The notes below the pieces were generated by a model that saw nothing but the letters and a program-made list of their open reading frames with translations, did not search any database and was not told where the DNA came from. Both the position numbers and the translations under genes were made by a program. Of a DNA stretch of 6,809 nt, positions 1 through 6,002 are shown piece after piece; positions within the stretch are counted from its first letter, which is position 1; the number at the start of each line of letters is the position of its first letter. The stretch spans positions 1 through 6,809 of the forward strand of contig JAICHT010000200.1 in NCBI GenBank assembly GCA_025924755.1, read 5' to 3'. This stretch comes from Chitinophagaceae bacterium. Lineage in GTDB: Bacteria; Bacteroidota; Bacteroidia; Chitinophagales; Chitinophagaceae.

Positions 1-44
1 CACTTCAGCTAGGTACACAAAAATCTTAAAAAGGATAAGTTATA

Positions 45-914
45 CTAAGAACCTTTACCTTGCTGCAGGTATTTAAAAATGGCCATAACATCTTCTTCCC
101 CCAGGCCATTTTGTAAGGCCTGTTGAAAGGTATGAAGCACCGGTGAAAACAGCGGTGTTTGTATTCCTTGTCCATCCGCCAGCCGCAGATCTTTTGCCAG
201 GTGTTTTAAAGCGAAAGCAGCCGGAAAGCTGTTATTTACTATGGAAGCCGCCTTGCCTTTTGTAATGCCGTTGGCTAACGCGCCTTCGTTAATAATAGTA
301 AGCATGTCTTCCATCTTCACTCCCTTATCCTGTGCAAATAAAACCGTTTCGGCAAGGCCCTGCAGGTTGAGCGCCAAAAAATAATTGATTGCCAGTTTTG
401 CCGAACTGCCCTTACCATTTTCACCTAAATGAAGGGACAGCTTTCCAATAATATCAAAATAAGGTTTTACTTTTTGGTACGCTTCTACAGGGCCGCCGCA
501 CAAAATAATCAGCGTTCCTTCCTGTGCCGGCTTCACACTTCCTGACACCGGGGCTTCCAGAAAATCGTTTCCGCTTTTGTTACAAACCTCAGCCAGATAC
601 CGGGACGTATCAGGCGAAACGGTACTCATATCTACAAAAATCTTTCCGCCAGGTGCATGGCTTAACAATCCTTTTTCTCCAGAATACACTTCTTTTACCG
701 CTGCATCATCGCTCACCATCGTAAATACAATAGAACTGTTATGTACCAGTTGTTGCATGCTTTCCTGGCTCCGGGCTCCTGCCTGCACTACTGCTGTTTC
801 TTTTTCTTTTGTTCTATTGTACACATTTACGGAACACCCGTTCTTTAACAGGTTTTGCACTATAGCGGTTCCCATATTTCCAAGGCCTACCCAGCCTATT
901 TGCACTGTATCCAT
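45..914 (-). CDS. NAD(P)-dependent oxidoreductase, 3-hydroxyisobutyrate dehydrogenase / glyoxylate-succinic semialdehyde reductase family
   Basis: This 289-residue protein has the usual length and layout of the beta-hydroxyacid dehydrogenase family, which reduces small aldehyde or keto acids or oxidises 3-hydroxyacids with NAD(P) in the cytoplasm. Visible motifs are the N-terminal Rossmann nucleotide loop GLGNMG (residues 10-15), followed at the end of the second strand by NRT (33-35), where the Arg favours NADP. Next come DMSTVSPDTS (95-104), the substrate-binding segment APVSGSVKPAQEGTL (121-135), and the catalytic-lysine segment with K173 and N177 spaced K-x-x-x-N. A KHLAKDL stretch (237-243) lies in the all-helical C-terminal half. 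The start is an ATG with no Shine-Dalgarno sequence; the stop is TAG. It lies 73 bp downstream of the exonuclease III gene on the same strand, separated by a possible terminator. The family is certain. The substrate (glyoxylate, succinic semialdehyde, tartronate semialdehyde or 3-hydroxyisobutyrate) cannot be fixed from sequence alone. Confidence 0.9.
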   Translation of the reverse strand: MDTVQIGWVGLGNMGTAIVQNLLKNGCSVNVYNRTKEKETAVVQAGARSQESMQQLVHNSSIVFTMVSDDAAVKEVYSGEKGLLSHAPGGKIFVDMSTVSPDTSRYLAEVCNKSGNDFLEAPVSGSVKPAQEGTLIILCGGPVEAYQKVKPYFDIIGKLSLHLGENGKGSSAKLAINYFLALNLQGLAETVLFAQDKGVKMEDMLTIINEGALANGITKGKAASIVNNSFPAAFALKHLAKDLRLADGQGIQTPLFSPVLHTFQQALQNGLGEEDVMAIFKYLQQGKGS

Positions 915-930
915 TGTAGTTGTATTTAAA

Positions 931-959
931 TTTTAAAAAGCAGCTCATATGATACTGCT
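931..959 (-). terminator. Possible intrinsic terminator downstream of exonuclease III gene
   Basis: Read on the minus strand, AGCAG (959-955) pairs with CTGCT (943-939), and between them lies the 8-bp self-complementary TCATATGA (952-945) that can extend the stem. TTTT follows directly (938-935), then A/T-rich sequence. It lies about 30 bp past the exonuclease III stop codon. The stem is short and interrupted, so this is a moderate candidate only; if weak, the downstream reductase could be reached by readthrough. Confidence 0.35.
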
Positions 960-987
960 GTCATTCTGCGCAGCGTTCAATATCAGG

Positions 988-1764
988 TCACTTACCGGCC
1001 AGTTCAATCCACACCGGGGCATGATCGCTTGACTTTTCCCATCCTCTTACCAACTTGTCCACACCAGCAGCGGTAAGCTTTTTTTCCAGTTGCGGACTTA
1101 GTAAAAAATGATCAATGCGTAAACCCGCATTGCGCCCATATGCATTGCGGAAATAATCCCAAAAAGTGTAAATGGTCTCATCGGGATAAAGCTTTCGTAG
1201 CGCATCTGTCCATCCTTGCTCAACCAGGTTGTGGAAAGCAGCCCGAACCTCTGGCCGAAACAAAGCATCGTCTACCCAACGCTCCGGTTTATATACATCT
1301 TTTTCGGTGGGCATCACATTATAGTCGCCGGTTAAGACTACTGGCTTTCCGGATTTAAGAAGTCCGGCTGCGTGTTCCGTTAACCGTTCCATCCAGCGAA
1401 GCTTATAATCGAATTTAGGGCCCGGAGCCGGGTTGCCATTGGGGAGGTAAAGGCAACCGATCACAATACCGTTGACCATAGCTTCTATATATCGGCTGTG
1501 TACATCTTCTTCATCGCCCGGAAGCCCCCGGCGTATTTCTTTGGGCGGTGCATTGCGGGCCAATATGGCTACGCCGTTCCAGCTTTTTTGTCCGTGCCAG
1601 ATGGCATGATACCCGGCTTCCTTTACTGCTTCTTCCGGAAATTTTTCCTGCGGTGCTTTTAGTTCCTGGAGGCAAACCACATCGGGCGCTGTTTCACTAA
1701 GCCAGCGCAGTAATATGGCCAGGTGCCCGTTAATGCCATTCACATTATAAGTAGCTATTTTCAT
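988..1764 (-). CDS. xth: Exodeoxyribonuclease III (AP endonuclease, endonuclease/exonuclease/phosphatase fold)
   Basis: This cytoplasmic DNA-repair enzyme cleaves at abasic sites in base excision repair and degrades duplex DNA 3'-to-5', using a divalent metal. At 258 residues it is close to the usual length. The whole ExoIII signature set is present in order: N7 in MKIATYNVNGI, metal ligand E34 in LQELK, Y106 in the YLPNGN motif (106-111), D147 and N149 in GDYNV (146-150), D218-H219 in RIDHFLLS (216-223), and the terminal D247-H248 in SSDHAPV (245-251). The ATG start directly precedes the conserved first strand, so the start is secure. The coding sequence is near 50% GC in the lines I sampled. 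It begins 83 bp downstream of the DUF5615 stop on the same strand. I saw no convincing promoter in that gap, so readthrough from upstream is possible. The paralogue type (Xth versus ExoA) is not resolved, but the activity class is clear. Confidence 0.95.
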   Translation of the reverse strand: MKIATYNVNGINGHLAILLRWLSETAPDVVCLQELKAPQEKFPEEAVKEAGYHAIWHGQKSWNGVAILARNAPPKEIRRGLPGDEEDVHSRYIEAMVNGIVIGCLYLPNGNPAPGPKFDYKLRWMERLTEHAAGLLKSGKPVVLTGDYNVMPTEKDVYKPERWVDDALFRPEVRAAFHNLVEQGWTDALRKLYPDETIYTFWDYFRNAYGRNAGLRIDHFLLSPQLEKKLTAAGVDKLVRGWEKSSDHAPVWIELAGK

Positions 1765-1847
1765 TTTAATGACGACTGCTGTTTTAAGCGTTTTGAAGTA
1801 ACTGTAAATTATCCGTGAAGGCAGATTTTTAACCTGCTACCATATTC

Positions 1848-2180
1848 TTATTTGCTTAGTAAAATCATAGTCTGCACTTTTATTTTATCAATTATAGCTG
1901 TAAAATTTTCTTCGAAAAAATGGATTAACTCTTTTTTTGAAGTGTTACCCAACTTTACCAGTATTAATTTATAAGGTTCATTTCTTAAAAGAAAACTGTC
2001 GAAGAAATCACTGTCTTTAGTGATTAAAATTCTTTGTTCTAAAACGGAGATTTTGTTGATTACCTTATCCGGCGTATCATTACCAAGTTCCAAATCAAGT
2101 GTATGTATGCAATCATATCCCCTGGCTATAAAAAGTTGTTTAAGAGAAGGAGGCAGTTGCGCATCTAATAAAAACTTCAT
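1848..2180 (-). CDS. DUF5615 PIN-like protein, putative toxin nuclease of a DUF433-linked pair
   Basis: This 110-residue protein resembles the DUF5615 (Mut7-C/PIN-like) family, which is commonly encoded beside DUF433 proteins and treated as the toxin of VapBC-like type II systems. The N-terminus KFLLDAQLPPSL (2-13) carries the family's first acidic residue, D6, in the typical LLDxxLP context. A second acidic cluster, ITKDSDFFD (53-61), provides D56 and D58, matching the TxDxDF motif of PIN-like metal-dependent nucleases. The segment YKLILVKLGN (70-79) resembles the next core strand (usually ...iihlr.gn). The ATG overlaps the upstream DUF433 stop by 4 bp (ATGA at 2177-2180), so translation is probably coupled. 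By hand count the gene is about 30% GC (100 of 333 bases), much lower than the exonuclease gene next to it, which suggests acquisition by transfer. RNase activity and toxicity are inferred from family and context only; the RNA target is unknown. Confidence 0.82.
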   Translation of the reverse strand: MKFLLDAQLPPSLKQLFIARGYDCIHTLDLELGNDTPDKVINKISVLEQRILITKDSDFFDSFLLRNEPYKLILVKLGNTSKKELIHFFEENFTAIIDKIKVQTMILLSK

Positions 2181-2413
2181 GCCGCTTTTATTTCAGCATA
2201 TTTATGCTTCATATTTAAAACAGCATATTGCAGACAAGCTAAAAAATCTTCCTTCTCTAAATCGGGGAACTCTTTAAGCAGTTCTTCAATACTATCACCA
2301 CCTGCCAGGTATTCCAGCAATCCCTCTACCGTATAACGTTTATTGCGGATAGTAGGCTTGCCATGTGCTATTTCAGGGTTGATGGTGATTCTTTCTATTA
2401 ATGAAGCTGCCAT
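2177..2413 (-). CDS. DUF433 family protein, putative antitoxin (VapB45-like)
   Basis: This 78-residue protein fits the compact DUF433 domain almost end to end. The family hallmark occupies residues 8-29: RITINPEIAHGKPTIRNK, then RYTV, corresponding to the consensus xxGxPxIrgtRitV. A helix-turn-helix-like part follows, containing GGDSIEELLKEFPDLEKEDF (38-57) and LACLQYA (58-64). DUF433 proteins are predicted winged-helix DNA binders and are usually paired with DUF5615 or PIN partners, which is the case here (4-bp overlap with the next gene). The likely role is to bind and neutralise the downstream PIN-like protein and to repress its own promoter. The 16-bp palindrome just upstream supports the latter. 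The family's first Cys (often CxGKP) is His here (H17), which is a common variation. There is no Shine-Dalgarno sequence before the ATG. GC is about 39% by hand count. The family call is strong; the antitoxin role is inference. Confidence 0.85.
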   Translation of the reverse strand: MAASLIERITINPEIAHGKPTIRNKRYTVEGLLEYLAGGDSIEELLKEFPDLEKEDFLACLQYAVLNMKHKYAEIKAA

Positions 2414-2437
2414 ATGTAAACATTTGCAATTTAAAAT

Positions 2438-2453
2438 TACTAATTTGTTAGTA
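2438..2453. promoter_or_regulatory. 16-bp palindrome, candidate operator of the DUF433-DUF5615 pair
   Basis: TACTAA-TTTG-TTAGTA has perfect 6-bp arms around a 4-bp centre. It lies 25-40 bp upstream of the DUF433 ATG (2413) in the 106-bp gap behind the acs stop codon, which is the expected place for a core promoter and operator of an autoregulated antitoxin. A second, much smaller dyad, ATGT-AA-ACAT (2414-2423), abuts the start codon. That a DNA-binding antitoxin uses this site is inference. Confidence 0.4.
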
Positions 2454-2519
2454 CAAGCTACTACACAGCCAGATGAAAGCTATTTATCTATTTACCTAAA
2501 AGCTAAACAACCATACTAC

Positions 2520-4445
2520 TTACACCTTTCCCTCAGCAATTTCTTCTACCACTCCCGGATCGAGCAAAGTAGAAATATCGCCAAAATTTTGAGTTTCGCC
2601 TTCTGCTATCTTGCGTAATATGCGCCGCATAATTTTACCGCTGCGGGTTTTGGGCAATCCTTTTACAAACTGGATTTTATCAGGCTTGGCAATCGGGCCA
2701 ATGATCCTGCTTACGGTTTGCAAAATGTTCTGCCGGTCACCCGTATCGTTATGCTTATCGCCATTAAAAACCACATATGCGTAAATGCCTTGCCCCTTAA
2801 TAGCATGCGGATATCCTACTACGGCGCTTTCTACCACACCGGAGTGCATATTAATAGCATTCTCCACTTCGGCAGTACCAATGCGGTGACCGCTTACATT
2901 CAATACATCATCTACACGGCCGGTAATGCGGTAGTTTCCTTTTTCATCGCGCAGGGCGCCGTCACCGGTAAAATACAAACCGGGGTATGCAGAAAAATAA
3001 GTTTGCCGGCAGCGTTCATGATCGCCATACGTAGTACGTAATATAGAAGGCCAGGGCGCCTTAATACAAAGGTTTCCTGCTGCCGGGTTCCCCTCCACTT
3101 CTTTTCCATTTTCATCTATTAGCACCGGCTGCACACCCGGTAGTGGCAGTGTGGCAAATGATGGTATCCCAGGTGTAACACCTGCTAAATTTGAGATCAA
3201 TATGCCACCGGTTTCCGTTTGCCACCATGTATCTACAATAGGGCATTTGCCTTTGCCAATATGCTCATCAAACCAATGCCAGGCTTCTTCATTAATAGGT
3301 TCGCCTACGCTGCCCAATACTTTTAAAGAAGACAGGTCTTTGCCTTGCAGGGGTTCCAGCCCAAAGCCCATTAAAGACCGGATAGCGGTAGGTGCAGTAT
3401 ATAAAATATCTACCTTGTATTTATCTACGATTTCCCACAACCTGCCGGCATTTGGCCAGGTGGGCACCCCTTCAAACATCACAGAGGTAGCGCCAGCCGA
3501 CAGCGGCCCATATACGATATAACTATGGCCGGTTATCCAACCAATATCAGCCGTGCAAAAAAATACCTGTCCGGGCTGGTATTGAAACGTATTTACAAAA
3601 CTATAATTGGTGTACACCATATAGCCGCCGCAGGTATGCACCACTCCTTTTGGCTTGCCAGTTGAGCCGGAAGTGTAAAGAATGAACAACGTATCTTCCG
3701 CATCCATTTCTACGGCCGGAAACGAAACGGCACCTCCTTTTTCCACCTGGTCTTCAGCATGCGCCATTTCATCTTCCCACCATACATCTCTTCCTTTAAT
3801 CATGCTCACGGGTGTACGGGTACGGGTATAAACAATTACCCGCTTCACAGTTTTATTACCAATCAGGGCATCATCAATTACATCCTTTAGCGGTATTACT
3901 TTTTCGCCACGGTACGCTCCATCACAGGTAACGATATATTCAGCCTGCGCATCCAATAACCTATCTGCAATACTTTGTGCCGAGAACCCGCCGAATATGA
4001 CACTATGAATGGCACCGATTCTTGCACAACCCAATACTGCATATGCCAGTTCTGGCACCATACCCATATATATACAAACACGGTCGCCTTTTTTAACACC
4101 ATTGTTTTTTAGCACCTGCGCAAATTGACAAACCCGTTTATGCAAACGGTTATAGGTAACAATCCGCACCCGCTCTTCCGGGTTGTTCGGCTCCCAGATA
4201 ATAGCCGGTTTTTCACCCAATTCTTTTAAATGGCGGTCAATACAGTTTTCGGTAATATTTAATTTACCATTTACAAACCACTTAATATCAGGTTCTATAA
4301 AATTCCACTCCAGCGTTCGGTCCCACTTTTTGTGCCACTGAAAAGTTTCGGCAATATCATTCCAAAAAGCATCAGGGTTTTCTACGCTTTTTTTATAGGC
4401 TTCCTTATATTCTTCCGCTGTTTTAATTTGATATGGGTAAGACAT
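2520..4445 (-). CDS. acs: Acetyl-coenzyme A synthetase (acetate--CoA ligase, AMP-forming)
   Basis: This enzyme makes acetyl-CoA from acetate, ATP and CoA through an acetyl-adenylate and feeds the TCA and glyoxylate cycles in the cytoplasm. At 641 residues it is full length for Acs. The N-terminal extension typical of Acs (about residues 10-80) precedes the adenylation domain. Visible motifs are the phosphate loop YTSGSTGKPKG (257-267), the acetate-pocket motif DTWWQTETGG (405-414), the ATP motif YFTGD (491-495), and the hinge region ITGRVDDVLNVSGHRIGTAE (507-526). W408 aligns with the Trp that limits substrate size to acetate. The C-terminal catalytic motif PKTRSGKIMRR puts the conserved lysine at K604, the residue that protein acetyltransferases modify in other bacteria, so post-translational control is possible. 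The gene starts 33 bp after the stop of the SatP-type transporter on the same strand, forming an acetate uptake-activation operon. The ATG has an A/T-rich leader with no Shine-Dalgarno sequence. Confidence 0.98.
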   Translation of the reverse strand: MSYPYQIKTAEEYKEAYKKSVENPDAFWNDIAETFQWHKKWDRTLEWNFIEPDIKWFVNGKLNITENCIDRHLKELGEKPAIIWEPNNPEERVRIVTYNRLHKRVCQFAQVLKNNGVKKGDRVCIYMGMVPELAYAVLGCARIGAIHSVIFGGFSAQSIADRLLDAQAEYIVTCDGAYRGEKVIPLKDVIDDALIGNKTVKRVIVYTRTRTPVSMIKGRDVWWEDEMAHAEDQVEKGGAVSFPAVEMDAEDTLFILYTSGSTGKPKGVVHTCGGYMVYTNYSFVNTFQYQPGQVFFCTADIGWITGHSYIVYGPLSAGATSVMFEGVPTWPNAGRLWEIVDKYKVDILYTAPTAIRSLMGFGLEPLQGKDLSSLKVLGSVGEPINEEAWHWFDEHIGKGKCPIVDTWWQTETGGILISNLAGVTPGIPSFATLPLPGVQPVLIDENGKEVEGNPAAGNLCIKAPWPSILRTTYGDHERCRQTYFSAYPGLYFTGDGALRDEKGNYRITGRVDDVLNVSGHRIGTAEVENAINMHSGVVESAVVGYPHAIKGQGIYAYVVFNGDKHNDTGDRQNILQTVSRIIGPIAKPDKIQFVKGLPKTRSGKIMRRILRKIAEGETQNFGDISTLLDPGVVEEIAEGKV

Positions 4446-4478
4446 AAATAAGATTATTTTGTATGACGTTGAATGATT

Positions 4479-5093
4479 TTATGCAGTATAATTTAAGTTG
4501 GAGGGTTTGGTGATAAGACCAACGGGCAACAGCTTTTTTCCATATACTTCATTCAGCAAATTGGCAGCACCCGTATATACCGCCGAAGCGCCGCAAATGA
4601 TTCCTTCATAACCTGTAAAATGCTTGATAGCCGTATTGCCGGTAGCATCGCCAATGGCTAATAAAAAGAACAGGATAGTAAGCGTTGCAAAAACAAATTG
4701 CAAGGCCCGGCTAATTCTTAAAGTACCCACAAAAAGGATGGCTGTAAAAATGCCCCACATAACCAGGTATGCGATCATGCCGGCTTCTGAAGCTGCTACT
4801 ATCCAGCCCAGCTTTGGCATTACCAGCAAACCTACCAGTGTAAGCCAAAAAAAACCGTATGATACAAAAGCAGTAAGCCCAAACGTGTTGTTCTTTTTTG
4901 CTTCCATAATACCGGCAATAATTTGTGCAAGTCCGCCATAAAAAATACCCATAGCAAAAATCATGGAGTTCATTTCAAATATGCCGGCATTGTGCAGGTT
5001 TAGTAATATGGTGGTCATACCAAAGCCAAAAAGCCCGAGTGGCGCAGGGTTGGCGGTAGTGTCAGTAATAGCAAAAGTGTTCGTTCCGTTCAT
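4479..5093 (-). CDS. satP: Acetate/succinate uptake transporter, SatP (YaaH/GPR1/FUN34) family
   Basis: This inner-membrane carrier or channel is for acetate and related short monocarboxylates. The family signature NPAPLGLFGFGMTT occupies residues 15-28, followed by FYGGLAQIIAGIME (51-64), the second conserved block with the GGLAQ core. Later come GDATGN and a final conserved YTGAANLLNE segment. About six hydrophobic helices can be read: roughly 20-35, 44-62, 71-93, 98-119, 127-147 and 155-180. At 204 residues it has the usual length. I chose the ATG at 5091-5093 because it gives MNGTNTF just before the signature; an in-frame TTG nine bases upstream (5100-5102) is possible but less likely. 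It is the first gene of the leftward run, and acs follows 33 bp downstream, so import and activation of acetate are encoded together. The substrate is inferred from family and from this neighbour. Confidence 0.93.
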   Translation of the reverse strand: MNGTNTFAITDTTANPAPLGLFGFGMTTILLNLHNAGIFEMNSMIFAMGIFYGGLAQIIAGIMEAKKNNTFGLTAFVSYGFFWLTLVGLLVMPKLGWIVAASEAGMIAYLVMWGIFTAILFVGTLRISRALQFVFATLTILFFLLAIGDATGNTAIKHFTGYEGIICGASAVYTGAANLLNEVYGKKLLPVGLITKPSNLNYTA

Positions 5094-5163
5094 ATAGCGC
5101 AATATTAATAATGAAGATAAGGGGATAAGAAATAAAATTCGTGCTTACCGGTTAAAAATACAA

Positions 5164-5202
5164 CAAACAAAAAAGACATCGCCATATAACCGTTTTTGTT
5201 TG
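5164..5202. repeat. 10-bp perfect inverted repeat in the divergent promoter region
   Basis: CAAACAAAAA (5164-5173) is matched by its exact reverse complement TTTTTGTTTG (5193-5202), with a 19-bp spacer. The arms are low-complexity, so chance is not excluded, but the position between two divergent genes is suitable for a shared regulator site. Each arm also places TTTG, the Bacteroidota -33 motif, pointing outward. Confidence 0.45.
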
Positions 5203-5228
5203 GTTTCAATTTTTGTGTGCAGCAATAT

Positions 5229-5260
5229 TTTCAGCACCTTATGATACTTGCTTACTTTTA
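5229..5260 (+). promoter_or_regulatory. Candidate Bacteroidota-type promoter for carbonic anhydrase gene
   Basis: TACTTTTA (5253-5260) matches the Bacteroidota -7 consensus TAnnTTTG at all fixed positions but the last. Twenty bases upstream is TTTC (5229-5232), one mismatch from the -33 TTTG. Transcription would begin near 5267, giving a leader of about 40 bases before the ATG at 5307. This also argues against the earlier in-frame ATG at 5196. The purine-rich run AAGAAAAGAAG (5294-5304) just before the ATG may assist ribosome binding. Confidence 0.35.
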
Positions 5261-5306
5261 TAGCGCTAATTTATTCATCCACTGTAAATATTTAAGAAAA
5301 GAAGTT

Positions 5307-5942
5307 ATGAATTCATACGAAAAATTACTGGTAGATAATAAAGCCTGGGCGGCAGAAATGGTATCCGATAATGCAGATTATTTTAAAAGGTTAGCCAAGT
5401 TGCAAACACCCGAATTTTTATGGATAGGCTGCAGCGATAGCCGGGTGCCCGCCGATAGAATTACCGGCACACAGCCGGGAGAAATCTTTGTGCACCGCAA
5501 TATAGCCAACCTCGTTATTCATACGGATGTAAACCTGCTAAGCGTGTTGGATTTTGCAGTAAACCATCTGCACGTAAAGCACGTAATTGTATGCGGCCAT
5601 TACGGCTGTGGCGGCATTAAAGCAGCTATTACCAATAACGATTATAAATTTGTTTTAAACATGTGGCTGCGCAATATAAAAGATGTGTACCGGCTGCACC
5701 GCGATGAGTTGGATGCAATAACCGATGAAGAAAAAAGATGCGACCGGCTGACTGAACTCAATGTAAAAGAACAGGTAATGCGCCTTGCCATGACATCCAT
5801 TATTCAGCGAGCCTGGAAGCAGGAACAACGGCCCGATTTGCACGGGTGGGTTTATGGGTTGAAAGATGGTATCATTAACCCGGTTTTTGAAATGAAAGCA
5901 GGTACGCATATCGATCCGATATACGAGTACGAAAATCTATAA
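5307..5942 (+). CDS. can: Beta-class carbonic anhydrase, probable bicarbonate-regulated (type II) form
   Basis: This cytoplasmic zinc enzyme interconverts CO2 and bicarbonate, supplying bicarbonate for carboxylases. From the ATG at 5307 it is 211 residues, close to E. coli Can (220). The key residues fall at the same numbers: zinc ligands C42, H98 and C101, and the D44-R46 dyad in CSDSRVP (42-48). H98-C101 sit in CGHYGCGG (96-103). W39 and R64 are present, and a Tyr in GWVYG (Y183) corresponds to the Tyr that, with W39 and R64, forms the non-catalytic bicarbonate pocket in the Haemophilus and E. coli enzymes. The frame is open to an ATG at 5196, but the extra 37 residues (hydrophobic, Cys-rich, unlike the family) overlap the promoter region and were excluded. 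The gene is divergent from satP-acs and 60 bp upstream of the glycosidase gene. Confidence 0.96.
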   Translation: MNSYEKLLVDNKAWAAEMVSDNADYFKRLAKLQTPEFLWIGCSDSRVPADRITGTQPGEIFVHRNIANLVIHTDVNLLSVLDFAVNHLHVKHVIVCGHYGCGGIKAAITNNDYKFVLNMWLRNIKDVYRLHRDELDAITDEEKRCDRLTELNVKEQVMRLAMTSIIQRAWKQEQRPDLHGWVYGLKDGIINPVFEMKAGTHIDPIYEYENL

Positions 5943-6002
5943 ACGATATACTGCCTGCTTTAAGCATCAGTTGTTATACCAACACTTTACTATTGATTGA
6001 AT

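Larger units (their letters stand above)
5094..5306. promoter_or_regulatory. Divergent intergenic promoter region between satP-acs and carbonic anhydrase gene
   Basis: This 213-bp A/T-rich stretch must hold the promoters for the leftward satP-acs genes and the rightward carbonic anhydrase gene. It contains a 39-bp inverted repeat (5164-5202) and one fair Bacteroidota-type promoter match on the plus strand (5229-5260). On the minus strand the nearest -7-like string is TATTTTTA (plus 5154-5161), without a well-spaced -33 element, so the satP promoter is not placed. I see no riboswitch or RNA gene. Confidence 0.6.

Noticed and set aside
1..44. Left-edge non-coding sequence downstream of the reductase
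   Set aside because: Forty-four A/T-rich bases with no hairpin, repeat or reading frame that I can support.
577..936. Plus-strand open frame of about 119 codons
   Set aside because: It lies antisense within the reductase gene, has no family resemblance, and its composition is explained by the opposite coding strand.
1820..1836. GCAG/CTGC stem after the DUF5615 stop
   Set aside because: Only a 4-bp stem with a long A/T-rich loop and no clear T-run in the direction of transcription.
2020..2277. Plus-strand open frame across the DUF433/DUF5615 junction
   Set aside because: It is antisense to two genes with clear family motifs, and I see no promoter or protein signature. An antisense RNA cannot be excluded but has no support.
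3151..3522. Plus-strand open frame of about 123 codons
   Set aside because: Fully antisense to acs, with no recognisable domain; a shadow of the conserved coding strand. The same applies to the frame at 2718-3041.
5196..5306. In-frame N-terminal extension of the carbonic anhydrase (ATG at 5196)
   Set aside because: The 37 extra residues do not resemble the family, overlap the inverted repeat and the likely promoter, and the ATG at 5307 gives a protein whose catalytic residues match E. coli Can numbering exactly.
5956..5966. TGCTT-T-AAGCA dyad after the carbonic anhydrase stop
   Set aside because: The loop is too small for a full stem and there is no T-run after it, so it does not qualify as an intrinsic terminator.
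5988..5995. TACTATTG as a -7 promoter element for the GH130 gene
   Set aside because: It resembles TAnnTTTG, but there is no properly spaced -33 motif, and transcription would begin essentially at the ATG.
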